DNA of 64,000 nucleotides from Eutrema japonicum (lineage: Eukaryota; Streptophyta; Magnoliopsida; Brassicales; Brassicaceae), in NCBI GenBank assembly GCA_030161315.1, contig BSQW01000005.1, positions 43,802,274 to 43,866,273 of the forward strand. The letters are read 5' to 3'. Positions 32,898 through 44,810 of this stretch are shown in pieces (the stretch's first letter is position 1; each line of letters begins with the position of its first letter). The position numbers and the translations under genes were made by a program. The notes under the pieces are model-generated. The model did no database searches. It had not been told where the DNA came from and saw only the letters and a program-made list of their open reading frames with translations.

Positions 32898-35892
32898 TCA
32901 TTCCAATCCAAAAACCGGTGTCTGCAAAACAGAGAGATTCGACTTTGCAGTTTGGTAAGAACTTGAAATGTTGTTATTAATCCAGTTTATGTTCCCACCA
33001 TACCCTTCGTTACCGTTACCTATCGTTGTTGTCGAGGACAGCGGAATTGCCGAAACCGGACTCGATGCAGCGGAATGACTGTTATACTCTTCGGACTCGG
33101 AAAAACAACCACCAAAGTTGTTTCCTCCGTCTTGCATTACCGGCGTTATAGGAAAACCTGGAGAGGGATTGTGAAGATCAGACCCAAAAGTTGCTATTGG
33201 TTGGATCTCGGCTTTCGGATTTGGCTGGAATCCAAAAACGTTGGACCAATAATGATCAGCTGGGTCTTGTTTGATCGGTATTCCAGTGTGGAAAAAGGTT
33301 CCTCCATGGTCATGGACCGGTGTTGCCACATTGAAGGTGAGCGACGATGTGGTCAGAGACGGAGGAACAGATGGTGATAGATCAGCGGTTTTGTCGGGGG
33401 CTGCGGTTGCTGGGGACGGTTTAGGCATTAGCCCTCCCACGGGGAGATTACAGCTAGCGATCGATTTGACATCATAACGGCTGATATCAAAGTTGGTTAC
33501 CGCATTTAGACCACGGAATTTAATCGCCGCTATATCATAAGCTTCTGCAGCCTCCTCTTGAGTGCCTGAAGTTTAATATCCCACCATGAGTTAGATAATA
33601 TTTATAACAAAATGTTAAAAACAGATTCAACAAAATGTTTTAATATTGAAATGGGACTCACTAAATGTGCCAAGGTAAAGGTCTTTGTTTCCGGCAACTC
33701 TTCCAATTCGTGCCTGCCATCGACCATGCTGATGATGTCTGCATTGTTAATATAATAAAGTTCAATCATTTTATTAGGAACGTATATTAAATTGTTTCAT
33801 GGAACAAAATAAACTTTACTGGAAGGATGGAGAAAAAGGAATAAAAAATATACTGTTCAAGAGTATAAACAGACCTAGTGACACCTCTGTACATGGAGGC
33901 ACCCCTAGAGAATCCACTGCTTTTCCTTTAATTAAGTAAATAAAAATGTATTTTGGTTAGAACAATATATTTAATTTTCTTACAACAACAATAGGCAAAA
34001 AAACATATCTCAGATTAAATTATTACCGTCTTAGAGAAGCAACGAACTCTTGTCGAGTCATGTGTTTCATCTCTTCAAGTTCAGACTCGTAATTTGATAT
34101 CTATTTACAAGTATTTCTCCGGAAATTAAAAAACAAATGAAAAAATTCTAATAAATAAAAAATAAGAAACAAAATTACCGGGAAATTAGTCGTAGTTGTA
34201 GGACCCCAATACTTAAGAGCTGCAAGGTCGTAAGCTCGAGCGGCTTTCTCTTCTTTGTCATAACCACCTGAACACAACAACAAATAATATATCTCAAAAC
34301 TATATAAATATATATATGCACATCTAAATTTGAATGAGAATGACAACGTTTCAGAAGGGAATTTAAATTGACAACGAAGAAGAAAGAAGTATATATGAAT
34401 ATATGATGATGAAATAAAGTGTTCATGATAATTTATTGGAACTCACCTAAATAGACTGTAGAATTTCAGATCGTCCACGGATAATGATTTCACGTCAGAG
34501 AACCAAAACACAAAATATAAAAAAAGCGACGTTAGATTATGGCCGTGACCTCATAATAAGCAATAAGTAAAAAATATAAGTGAAAAAAGAAACGCGCATT
34601 ATAGTAAACATCAACTGGATAACACTAACACGCGCATACGAAGCGCATTTTTAGACAAAGTGTACCTTGTCTTCCTTTTCTGCTTTGGCCTTCTCTTCGG
34701 CAACTATTATCCCATAGATGAGCTTCGTATCTTCCAGTCCATCTATGTCTGTTAAAATAATTAATAAGTCATCAATAATTAAATAAACACATGCATTTAC
34801 ACATATAAACACATACTTACGTACCAAAAATGTTACATGAATTATTGATTAAACGCACCTTGTGACTCCTCTATAAATCGAAGTACGTTGTCCAAAACTC
34901 TCTACATTTTTCTTTGGAGTCGGCGAAACTTCCGAGATAGCTAGAGGGTTATGTTGTTGCTTTTGTCCGCTAGAGACTTCCGATGAGCGTCCACCGGAAT
35001 AGTTGCCGAGGAAGCTAGCAGCTATTGATTTGAGCTCAGAGTCGTAGATATCGGCGGCGGAGGGTGGATGATGTGGTGGCTGTAGTTCGGAAGAGAAGAC
35101 AACGCCCCGGCCGAGAGATTGCACTTGTTGCATTGGTCTTGTCATCGTCGTTGTGGCTCCTCCGCCGCCGAGGAAATTTTCGAGTTTTGGACCGCCGGGG
35201 TAAATGGAAAGAGCCGCCGGGGCATCGCCTGTGGAAACTCCCGCTGACTCATCTTGCCGTTGGACTAAAAATTGGTTTCATTTACGAGGGTATTGTTGTA
35301 ATTAATGTTTTACTTTGGAGGAGACAATAATATCTAGTGAAAGATTCTTTAGGAAAATAAATAGATATTCAATTTCTTTTCTTTTCTTTTTAACTAAGAT
35401 CTAATTTAGTAGACTGGAGGATTTGATAGATTAGATTTGACTTATCCCAGCACACAAAACAAAAAAAAAATACTACTACTAGTTAAAAAGATAAAATAAA
35501 GCAAAGAATAAATATGCTACTGAATCAAAATAAGCAAAAATTTAATCAAACCAAAAAGGGTAAGGAAGTGGTCTTGGTGCAACAAAACACAAAGTTGGTC
35601 TGTCCTAATTCATACAAACTTTCAAAAGACAATAAACACAAAACAAAACCTCTAATTAGATTGAGAGAGAAGTAGGACCTGGACTTGTGGAGAAAGCTTG
35701 GAAGAGAGAGAGATGAGAAGGGTGAGGATGATCTGATGTGGAGGAAGTGAGATTAGGGTTTGAGGAAGAGTTGAAATTGTTGTTGTTGGAGAGAGAGAAA
35801 GAGAGCCAGTTTTGATGGGAAGAAGATAAAGAAGGAGACAAAGAAGAATCATAGCTAGAAGATGAAGAGGATTCGTTGTTATTGTTCTTCAT
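32898..35892 (-). CDS. AIL5: AINTEGUMENTA-LIKE 5 / PLETHORA 5, nine exons
   Basis: Minus-strand exons 35892-35679, 35264-34859, 34748-34666, 34455-34447, 34267-34179, 34100-34027, 33925-33875, 33738-33662 and 33565-32898 give 556 codons, all in phase. Two AP2 DNA-binding repeats: R1 about residues 201-267 ([23 protein letters not shown]) and R2 about 302-360 ([20 protein letters not shown]), joined by the conserved linker [18 protein letters not shown]. Exon 4 is the 9-bp microexon typical of ANT/PLT genes, coding the V-Y-L of R1. The protein begins [15 protein letters not shown] and ends [11 protein letters not shown]. It is a nuclear transcription factor of meristem, embryo and seedling growth, and of ABA/sugar response. 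Intact. Confidence 0.95.
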
Positions 35893-37939
35893 CTTTGGAA
35901 ATAAGGTTTTTTCTTTCTTTGGGGACTCGTGAATTCTTTTGGATGTGTGAGGAGAGAGAAAGAGAGATTTATCTGTGGTGATTTCACGACTTTGGAAATA
36001 GTGGAAGGTCTCGTCTTTTAACTCTCTCCTCTCTAGGGTTTGAGAGATAGATAGAGAGAGAAAAAAAGAGAGGACACGACACAGATATAGAGGTCAAGAT
36101 GAGAGAGACGAGTGAGGAAATGTAAGAGAGAGAGAGAGCACGAGGATCGAGACTCTGTAGTCTATATTCGAAGCTAAAAAAAATAAAATTATTTTGATAA
36201 TTTTGGTTAGAAAATCACATGCAGAGACCACGTATCATTATAAAACAATTAGAATGTCGGATGCATATATATAGCTAATGATAGATATTTTTTTACTTGT
36301 TATAGTATTAACACAAAAATTACTTTATTCTACATTCTCGCATTGCACCTTACATAAAAAATATAAATAAAAAATCAGTATACAAGGGAATATTGATTTT
36401 AATTAAAAAAAAATGAAATTTTAAACCAATGAATCAATTTCATAGTTGATCAACATTTTATCATAGGGTTATTTTGAGACTTTTTTAGGCTAATAAACAC
36501 ACAAGTGTTGTCACCAGCTGCTACAATTACAAAAGTCATACATTTACCAAATAAATGAATGATGAAAAAATAAATTGTTTTTAAGAAAAAAACAGTAAAA
36601 AGCAAAGAAAATAGTATGAGATAGAGAGAGAGGAAGACAGCAAAAGGGCAAGTGGAAGCTTTTGATGGGATGAACTGGGCGGCGACTGATCTCACGTCAC
36701 TTTCGTTTTATTTTTATCGTTTCATTTATTTTATTTCTGTTTTGTGTTTCTTGTGACGTGGAAAGACGAACGGTCTACGTATAAACATACACATACGGTG
36801 AATGTTTGAGAAAATATATAAAAAAATATTAATAAATGTATGCAAGTTGGGAGCACTTCCAAAATAAAATTCAGATTTTATATAAACGGAGCATTATCAA
36901 CAGTTTTTTTTTGTTTTTAATCAAGATCAAGCATTTTTGAAAGATAAATATTTTAAAATAGTATAATTTTTTTTCCAAAACTAATATTTTAAATTTTAAA
37001 TTCTAAAAATAATAGAAATAATTTTGTATAAATACTTAATTATACAAAATAAAATAAAATATTATGTTTGTATTCACTATTTTCAATTTAAAATTCTATT
37101 AAAAAATTTTTTAAATTATTTTAATATTAAAAATATGTTATTATTATCAAAATTTATACTATTATTATTATTTTTATTTAGTGATGTTAAGTTTAAAATA
37201 CAAATTTTAAAATATACTTTGATCAATCAACCTTCTTAATTAAAAAATCTATCTATTTATTTATATATGCTTAGGAAAAAAAACGAATTAAAGCTATCTT
37301 GAATACGAGTCTGATTGACTACCTTCGCTCATTATTGTCGATGATGATTAGAAATTTTATTTTTAAAAATTAGTGAAAAGAAGGTGGTATAATTGCTGAT
37401 GGTCCAAAAAGGTGACGCGTGTCTCCTCGGTTCTGTATCCAATAATTACAAACTTCGGCCAATTTCTTAATCTTTTCGTCATTCTTTGACCACTCCAATA
37501 CCTTTTGATATTTTCATTTCTTTTTCTAAATTATTTCTTTATATAAATTCAACAATTTATAAAAATATATAGAAAACAAAAATTAAAAGCGAAAAGAGGG
37601 ACAGAACTCGCGCGCCATTTTCCATTCTTTAATTTCTTCTTTTTATTTGTAATGATGTCGTATTATTAGCATTTCGAAGATACGTGTATATTGATATTAA
37701 GAAATTACATCACTTTTTAACATAAATTACGGAAAATATACTTGTAAAAAGTAATAAACAGTTTCAACGGCAAACAAAGAGGCTACTCGATCGGTATACA
37801 ACAAAATATGGTATTGGCATTTGGGGGTGGTTGTTTTGTTCATCTAATAACTGCATACACATATTACATACAATTTGTTTTTGTCAAATTAAAAATTGCA
37901 TTTGAATGTAAAATTTAGATACAAAATAAAATATATCTA
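35893..37939. other. AIL5 upstream region
   Basis: The first 280 bp hold GAGA/CT-rich leader and promoter sequence (GA runs near 36045-36145). Beyond 36200 the DNA is AT-rich without recognisable genes. Confidence 0.5.
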
Positions 37940-40900
37940 TCTATATATATAAAAGAGAATTATTTAAAGTTAGTAACTCGTAAGATCGTGACACATATCG
38001 AGTTAATCAATTAGATTTTGACACGTGTCGAGTTAATATAACAGTTTTTTTTAGATTAAAGAAAGTTAATTTAAATTAAAAATTAGAGTTTAATTTAAAA
38101 AATAAAAATAAAAAGAGATTTAATTCTAAAAGTAAAATTAGCACAAAAAAATATAGATTTAATCCTAAATGTAAAGTTAGTATAAAAAAAGAAAATAAAA
38201 ATTGTTTTTAGATTAAGAAAATTTATTTATTAAGTAAATTTAACTTAAAATTAAAAGCTAGAGTTTAATTTAAGAAAAAGAAAAAAAAGACTTAATCCTA
38301 AAAGTAAAGTTAACAAAAAATAAAAATAAAACATAGACTTAATCCTAAATGTAAAGTTACCAAAAAAAAAAAAATTTGATTTTAGATTACAGAAATTTAT
38401 ATATAAGAAAATTTATCTTAAAATTAAAAGCTAAAGTTTAATTTAATAAAAAGGAAAATATATGTGACTGACATATTATGTTGTATAATATTACTAGATA
38501 AGTACCCGTATATATGCGGGTTTGTAATTTAATATTTTATAACCCGTTAAAAAAAATTAAAGACGACAAAATGGAAATCAAAATTAGATCACCCGTGAAA
38601 ATATATAATACCTAAATTTATCAACAAAGTTTACGATGAAATAAATATATACATTTAAAGAAAAATTTGGTGAAGAGATGCAGTAAATATTTTTGGATAA
38701 GATTATTGGACTTTTAATTTTTTGGTGTGTAATTAACACAGTACCAAATTGTGGTTTATATAAAGTTGAGAAATTATAATTTTTTTCCTTTTAAAATTAA
38801 TTTTCTTAATCTAAATGGAAAAACTAAGAAATATTTTTTCTTTTTTTTATATTAATTTTACGGTTTAAGATAAATTTAATTTTTAACTTTTTAATTTTAT
38901 TTTTTAGTAACTATATATTTTAAGATAAAATTTTTAACTTTGACTTCTCAAAATTTTTAAGTTTTTTTTATTAATCGATTTTAATTTTTTTAGTAAAGTA
39001 GTAAATTTGAAACCAATAAAAGTTAAGAAAATACACTTCTCGAAACGCAGTAACATAATCAAAATCACGATTCATAGAGAATTTAGTTCCAGAAAATGCC
39101 GACAAACAAAAAGAGTTAATTATATTGAATTATAATAGTATTTTTCTGTATTCAAAAATAATTTAGATTAAAGTTAGATAATAAGTTTATAAAATTAGGA
39201 ATATATATATGTTAAAAAAATTACAAATATATTGACCTTCTCGTCAAGTAAGAGAAAATTCATTTATATGAGCTCATTGTTTTTTTTCAAATTTTTTGCC
39301 TTCCACTTTCTGATTAGATGAACTACGGTACGACAATAATAGTGCTTTCTGTTTAAGTTATCTAATGTTAAATAATCTCTATGGTTATTTAGAATTTCAG
39401 CATTCATTGTTTCTCTCTTGATATTCCTGTAAAAAAATTAAAAAATTGCATTAACGTACAACATAATTTTTTTTTTATATACACCAATAACGTACCCGCA
39501 TTATTTTTGTTTTATACACCACCTCTATACGTAGGTATGTTAAGATATAGATTACAACATATTGAGATCCTATAATGTACATCATATTTTTCAACATAGT
39601 AATCTAAAAAATAAAAATAAAAACTAATATTATACACCACCTCTAAGATATTTGCCTAGATATAGTGTACAACATAATATGGACCCGTGCGTTGCTATTA
39701 ACATATAGAGACTTGTAAAATTACACAAAAGATTACCTCTTAGTAATTTGTTTTGCGTTTTGTTTTTGTATCTCTCTTCTCAATATTTTTTTGGTTGTAA
39801 AATTGAGAAACTATCAAATTGGTTATATAGAGGTAAGAAATTATAAATCTTTTTACTTATATGATTGTATTCTTTTTTTTAATTTCCTTAATCAAAATAG
39901 AAAAATGTTTATCTCATTTTTTTAAAATTTAGTATTTATAGATAAATTTCTTTTATCTAAAACCAATTTATATTTTCAATTTTTTTGCTAACTTTACATT
40001 TAAGATTAAGTATATGTTCTATTTGTTTTCATTTCCTTTCTTTTTGGGGCTAAGTTTACTTTTAGGATGGATACTACCTTTTTTCTAAAGATATTTTTTT
40101 TGTTTTTCTAACTTTATTTTTAGGATTAAGTCTATTTTTTTCATTTTTCGTAAATTAAACTCTGGCTTTTAATTTTAAGATAAATTTCCTTATAATTTCC
40201 TTATAGAGAAATTTTTTTAATCTAAAATCAATTTTTATTTTCCTTTTTTTCTGGTAACTTTACATTTAGGATTAAGTCTATGTTCTATTTTTATTTTCTG
40301 CTAACTTTACTTTTATGATTAAGTCTTTTTTTCTTAAATTAAACTGTAGCTTTTAATTTTAAGTTAAATTTCATTAATAAATAAATTTCCTTAATCTAAA
40401 AACAATTTTTATTTTCTTTTTTTATGCTAACTTTACATTTAGGATTAAGTCTATGTTTTTTTTTGTGTGTGCTAACTTTACTTTTAGAATTAAGTCTTTT
40501 TTTCTTAAATTAAACTCTACTTTTTAATTTTAAGTTAACTTTCCTTAATCTAAAAAAAACTTTTATATTAACTCGACACGTGTCAAAATCTAATTGATTA
40601 ACTCGACACATGTCGCGATCTTGCGAGTTACTAACTTTAAATAATTCTCTTTTATATATATAGATGTTGCACACCATATATAGGCAAATATCTTAGAGGT
40701 GATGTATAATATTAGTTTTTTATTATTTTTTAGATTACTATGCTGAAAAATATGTTGTACGTTATAGTTTCTCAATCTTTTGTAATCTATATCTTAATAT
40801 ACATATATATAGAAGTGGTATATAAAACAAAAATAATTCAGGTACGTTATTGGTGTATATAAAAAAAAAGAATTATGTTGTACATTAATGCAAATTATTT

Positions 40901-41599
40901 ATTTTTTTTACAGGAATATCAAGAGAAAAAAAAATGAATGCTGAAATTCTAAATAACAATAGAGGCTATTTAACATTAGATAGCTTAAACATGAAGCGTT
41001 CTTATCGTCGTACCGTAGTTCGTCTAATCAAAAAGTGAAAGACAAGAAATTTGAAAAAAACAATGAGTTTATAGAAATGAAATTATTCTTATTTGATGAG
41101 AAGGTCAGTATATTTGTAATTTTTTTTAACAAATATATTATCCTAATTTTATAAACTTATTATCTAACTTTAATCTAAATAATTTTTGAATACATGAAAA
41201 TACTATTATAATTTAATATAATTAACTCTTTTTGTTTGTCGGCATCTTCTGGAACTAAATTCTATATGAATCGTGATTTTGATTATGTTACTGCGTTTCG
41301 AGAAAGGTATTTTCTTAACTTTATTGGTTTCAAATTTACTAATTCACTAAAAAAATAAAAACCGATTAATAAAAAAGCTTAAAAAATCGTTTTCACGGGT
41401 GATCTCCTTTTTAAACTGTTTAAATAGAAGACTCTCTAGAACTAAATTGGTTTCATCATAAACGTTGTTGCTAAATTTATGTATTATATATTTTCACGGG
41501 TGATCTAATTTTGATTTCTATTTTATCGTCTTTAATTTTTTTTTAACTGGTTATAGAATATTAAATTACAAACCCGTATATATGCGGGTACTTATCTAA
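37940..41599 (+). mobile_element. Non-autonomous Helitron, interrupted by a second Helitron
   Basis: The 5' end TCTATATATATAAAAGAGAA follows an A, and the 3' end has the hairpin ACCCGTATATATGCGGGT, then ACTTATCTAA and a T, as Helitrons require (insertion between A and T, CTRR end). Without the insert at 38504-40664 it is about 1.5 kb. No coding capacity. Internal AT-rich units with TTAATCCTAAATGTAAAGTT repeat several times. Confidence 0.75.
38504..40664 (-). mobile_element. Non-autonomous Helitron inserted in its own relative, opposite orientation
   Basis: On the minus strand it starts TCTATATATATAAAAGAGAA at 40664 and ends with hairpin ACCCGCATATATACGGGT plus ACTTATCTAG at 38504. The flanking bases are A (38503) and T (40665). 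Its first 100 bp are nearly identical to those of the outer Helitron, giving a long inverted repeat between 37940 and 40664. Length 2161 bp; no gene recognised. Confidence 0.75.
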
Positions 41600-41764
41600 T
41601 CTAAGATAATTAGATATTTTTTATACACTTAAAACTAAAGTTTGGATACACCAAAGTGCATCCAAAATTACAAAATTCTAAAATATCCTTATTTACAATC
41701 AAAATTTAAAATATTTATTCAACTACAAAATAAAATTTTAATTATTTAAACTTTAAATTACGCC

Positions 41765-41970
41765 ATTGGCCGGCCCTGAAATTTTGGGGGCCAAAGACCA
41801 ATTTTAAAGTTTTTATTTTTTTAGGTTAAAATGAAAAAAAAAATTTGGGAGGCCAAAAAATGAAGAAAAACAAAATATGGGGTCTAAAAGAATGAAAAAA
41901 AAAACTGGGGCCAAGGCAAATGTTTCAATGAGCTTGGCCCAGGACCGGCCCTGGTCCGGCCCTGCCATTA
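41765..41970. mobile_element. hAT-type MITE with GGCCGGCCCTG ends
   Basis: Left end GGCCGGCCCTG, right end CAGGACCGGCCCTGGTCCGG-CCCTG; GGGGCCAA words within. The target duplication is unclear. Related to 29930-30141. Confidence 0.45.
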
Positions 41971-42738
41971 TAACAGAATCGCAAAATTATACTAAAACTA
42001 AAAAATAGTGTTTCCCGTCAATACCGTAAAATAGATTTTTCCCGTAAAAACTACAAAATAACGGTTTTCCACTAAAACTGAAACCGCAAAATAGTGGTTT
42101 TTCGTAAAAATTTGATTTTCCGTAAAATAGCGGTTTTCTGCAAAATAGAGGTTTAATATAATTATTTCATTAAAATTGAATTTTAAAAGTTATTTAAAAT
42201 TTAATTTTGATAATTATTTAGTTATAAATATATTTTAAATTAAACAAATTGTTATAAACATATAACTTGTCTTTTTTAATTATTTAGTTTTAAAATATAT
42301 CCAAAATCAAATATGCAAACACACAAACAAACATAATTACATTCAAATATAATTTTTAAATATAAAAACTAAACACATAAATAAACTGCGTTTGAATGTT
42401 GCATTCATATATTGTATGACGCAGCACCTAGATATCCAAACAAACAGGACCTTGATATGTGCGACCGAATAACTGACGGGTCAAAAAATAAAATAAAACT
42501 ATAACACATACAAATACAACAAGAGATTACCATTCATTAGGAAACTGATATTACCAGATAAATAAAATTAAACGCTATTTATTTTTACATATCAATTTAG
42601 CATGTTATTTGATTATTAAATATTTTATTTTTTCGTCATGATTATTTTGTTTGGCTGTTTTATTTTTCGTTATGAAACTCTAATAAATTTGAAAAGAATA
42701 TTATTAGTTGTGATCCATATTTCATTACAATCTATCTA

Positions 42739-43062
42739 AATATGAGAAATTCTTTAAAATATCATTAAAATAAGTTTTTATTCTAAATATATTATCACTA
42801 ATTTTTTTTCTTCAAAACTATCAATAAATGGTTTTTTTCTACAAATACTACAAACACTTATAAATGAATTTTAAGAATTTATAATTTAAATGTTTGGGTT
42901 CACTGTTTAGGATTTAGGGTTTATTTTTGAGGATTTAGTTTTGAGAGTTAAAAGTATAGTTTTAATTTTGTAGTATTTGTAATTTTTTTTAATGTTTATG
43001 ATAGTTTAAAATAAAAATAAAAACTTATTTTAGTGCTATTTTAAAAAATTGCCCTCTAAACA
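42739..43062. mobile_element. Palindromic MITE, about 320 bp
   Basis: The left arm (TTTAAAATATCATTAAAATAAG, interrupted here at TTTTTATTC) is repeated inverted on the right as AAAATAGCACTAAAATAAGT. Both arms include ACAAATACTACAAA. The centre holds GGATTTAGGGTTTA, a telomere-like word common in such elements. Confidence 0.6.
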
Positions 43063-43644
43063 TCACAATATCACATGCATGATAAAAGAATATTATTGGT
43101 TGTGAACGCGTTCTATATAAACATTCCAAAAATATATATCACTCTGGTTGTAGTTTCTGATATTCATGTACATATTTGGATTTGCTTCTAACGTGGTTTC
43201 TTTTTACCAACACATCATGCACGTAAACAATATTGGTGCGTTTTCTGCGTTAATTTGCTGAAGCACCGACCATTCAATTGAAACCATAGCGTTTTAGATA
43301 TTTAGCGTGCAGAGTTTTGAATCAAACGAGTGTGAATATAGATATGAATAAATTTACCGGTATGTGAGATTTGCGTAAAAAAACTTTTAAGCTAATTAAT
43401 CTATTTACATGTTTTGGACCTAAAAAGAAGATTGACTGTTGTAATGGAGAGCACATGGTGGTTGCATGTAAGCCGCCCACACGTGTCTTCTGCATGCTGC
43501 GTTATCTCGTTGTCTATCTCCTCACCCTGCACCATTATCGTGTTTTTAACAATTATATGTTCCCTTTCAATTATTTATTTAAGAAATATTTTTTTTTTAA
43601 TTATTTATAAATGTCTACTCCTTTTATATATATATATATATATA
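43063..43644. other. Intergenic DNA without recognised feature
   Basis: AT-rich sequence ending in a short TA microsatellite that serves as the insertion site of the next retroposon copy. Confidence 0.4.
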
Positions 43645-44068
43645 TTTTCAACTTTCCATTTCATTAAATCAAGTAGAGCCGATGAGATAAAAAAACATCA
43701 CCGATCGGATTTGACTTATATGGTAACTAGACCACAAAGGCCGATCCAGTAGCCAATCCCTTACATAAGAAAAATATGTTACCAAGGTGAGATACCATCT
43801 TGAGGGGCCCATCGCGAAAGGAAAAGCCCAACACGAGGGAGGGTGGATTCGAATCTCCACTCTGATGGGATAGCAGCAAATGACAGATGGTCACCATACT
43901 CCTTCCCAAAATGTTTCCGCTGTTACGAAGACCCCAAAGCAATGACACCGTCCCGAACTGTCTTAAAAACCTAAAAATAAACAACATACACCTAATTGGG
44001 CTTGTAGAAAGGAGCTCCGTCGAACCGGTTAACTCAACCGGAACCGGAGATTCCGTCCCGCTACAAAG
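43645..44068 (-). mobile_element. 5'-truncated copy of the poly(A) retroposon
   Basis: About 420 bp matching 30360-30775, again with the poly(A)-proximal end (plus-strand TTTTCAACTTTCCATTTCAT) beside a TA microsatellite. The sequence after 44068 contains a small scrambled fragment of the same element (TTCCGTCCCGCTACAAA again at about 44117). Confidence 0.65.
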
Positions 44069-44249
44069 TTAGTATAATCATCAGCATATTCAAATACAAA
44101 GTTAGTATTTTCAGATTCCGTCCCGCTACAAACCTGAAAATAAACAACATACTCCTTTTATATATATGTTCTATTGTTGTATATTATATCATCGAATTGC
44201 TTGTTTTATGTCATTGACAATAAAATTCAGTATAATCATCAGCATATTC

Positions 44250-44810
44250 TTTTTTTTTTTGGTTTTAATGTTAAACTTTATTACCCAAAAAAAAAAAATT
44301 ACATACTAAATTATTAATATAGATAACCTATTAACTCACAAAGGAGAGATACATTGGAATGAATATACCAATTACAACGGATGCGAGAAACAACTAAAAT
44401 AGAATTCAAGAAGAGAAGGAGAGCCATCCTTTGACGGAAATGAGAGGAGTCGATCACGCATAGTGCGGTCGATGCGAGCTTTAATAGAGATGGGAGTAAA
44501 GGATACCCTTTTAATTATTCTCATGTTCCGTTCACGCCAAATTGAGTTAGCCATAACTTATAAAAGGGGCTTTGCAACCGTTTTAGCGGAAGATCTTGGC
44601 TGCCGAGATGAGAGAGATCCAAGAAGTAATAGATAGAAGGTCAGATAGCAGATTGGGCCAAAGTCTCGTGGCTAAATCAAACCAGATGGAGCACTAAATG
44701 AACATCGGAAAAATAAATGATCATGTGTGTCTTCACCATTTGAGCATAAGGCGCAACAAAAGGCACAATCATTCACCAACGATGCATATTCGATATATAC
44801 TTCCCATTGA
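44250..44810 (-). pseudogene. 3' end of a LINE (reverse-transcriptase-linked zinc-binding domain)
   Basis: Minus strand: a Cys/His segment CCALCSNGEDTHDHLFFRC, then WRERNMRIIKR and a C-terminal helix, as in the zf-RVT tail of plant L1-type LINEs. A poly(A) tract (plus-strand T tract near 44250) marks the 3' end. Stops break the frame; the reverse transcriptase core is absent, so it is a 5'-truncated dead copy. Confidence 0.65.
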
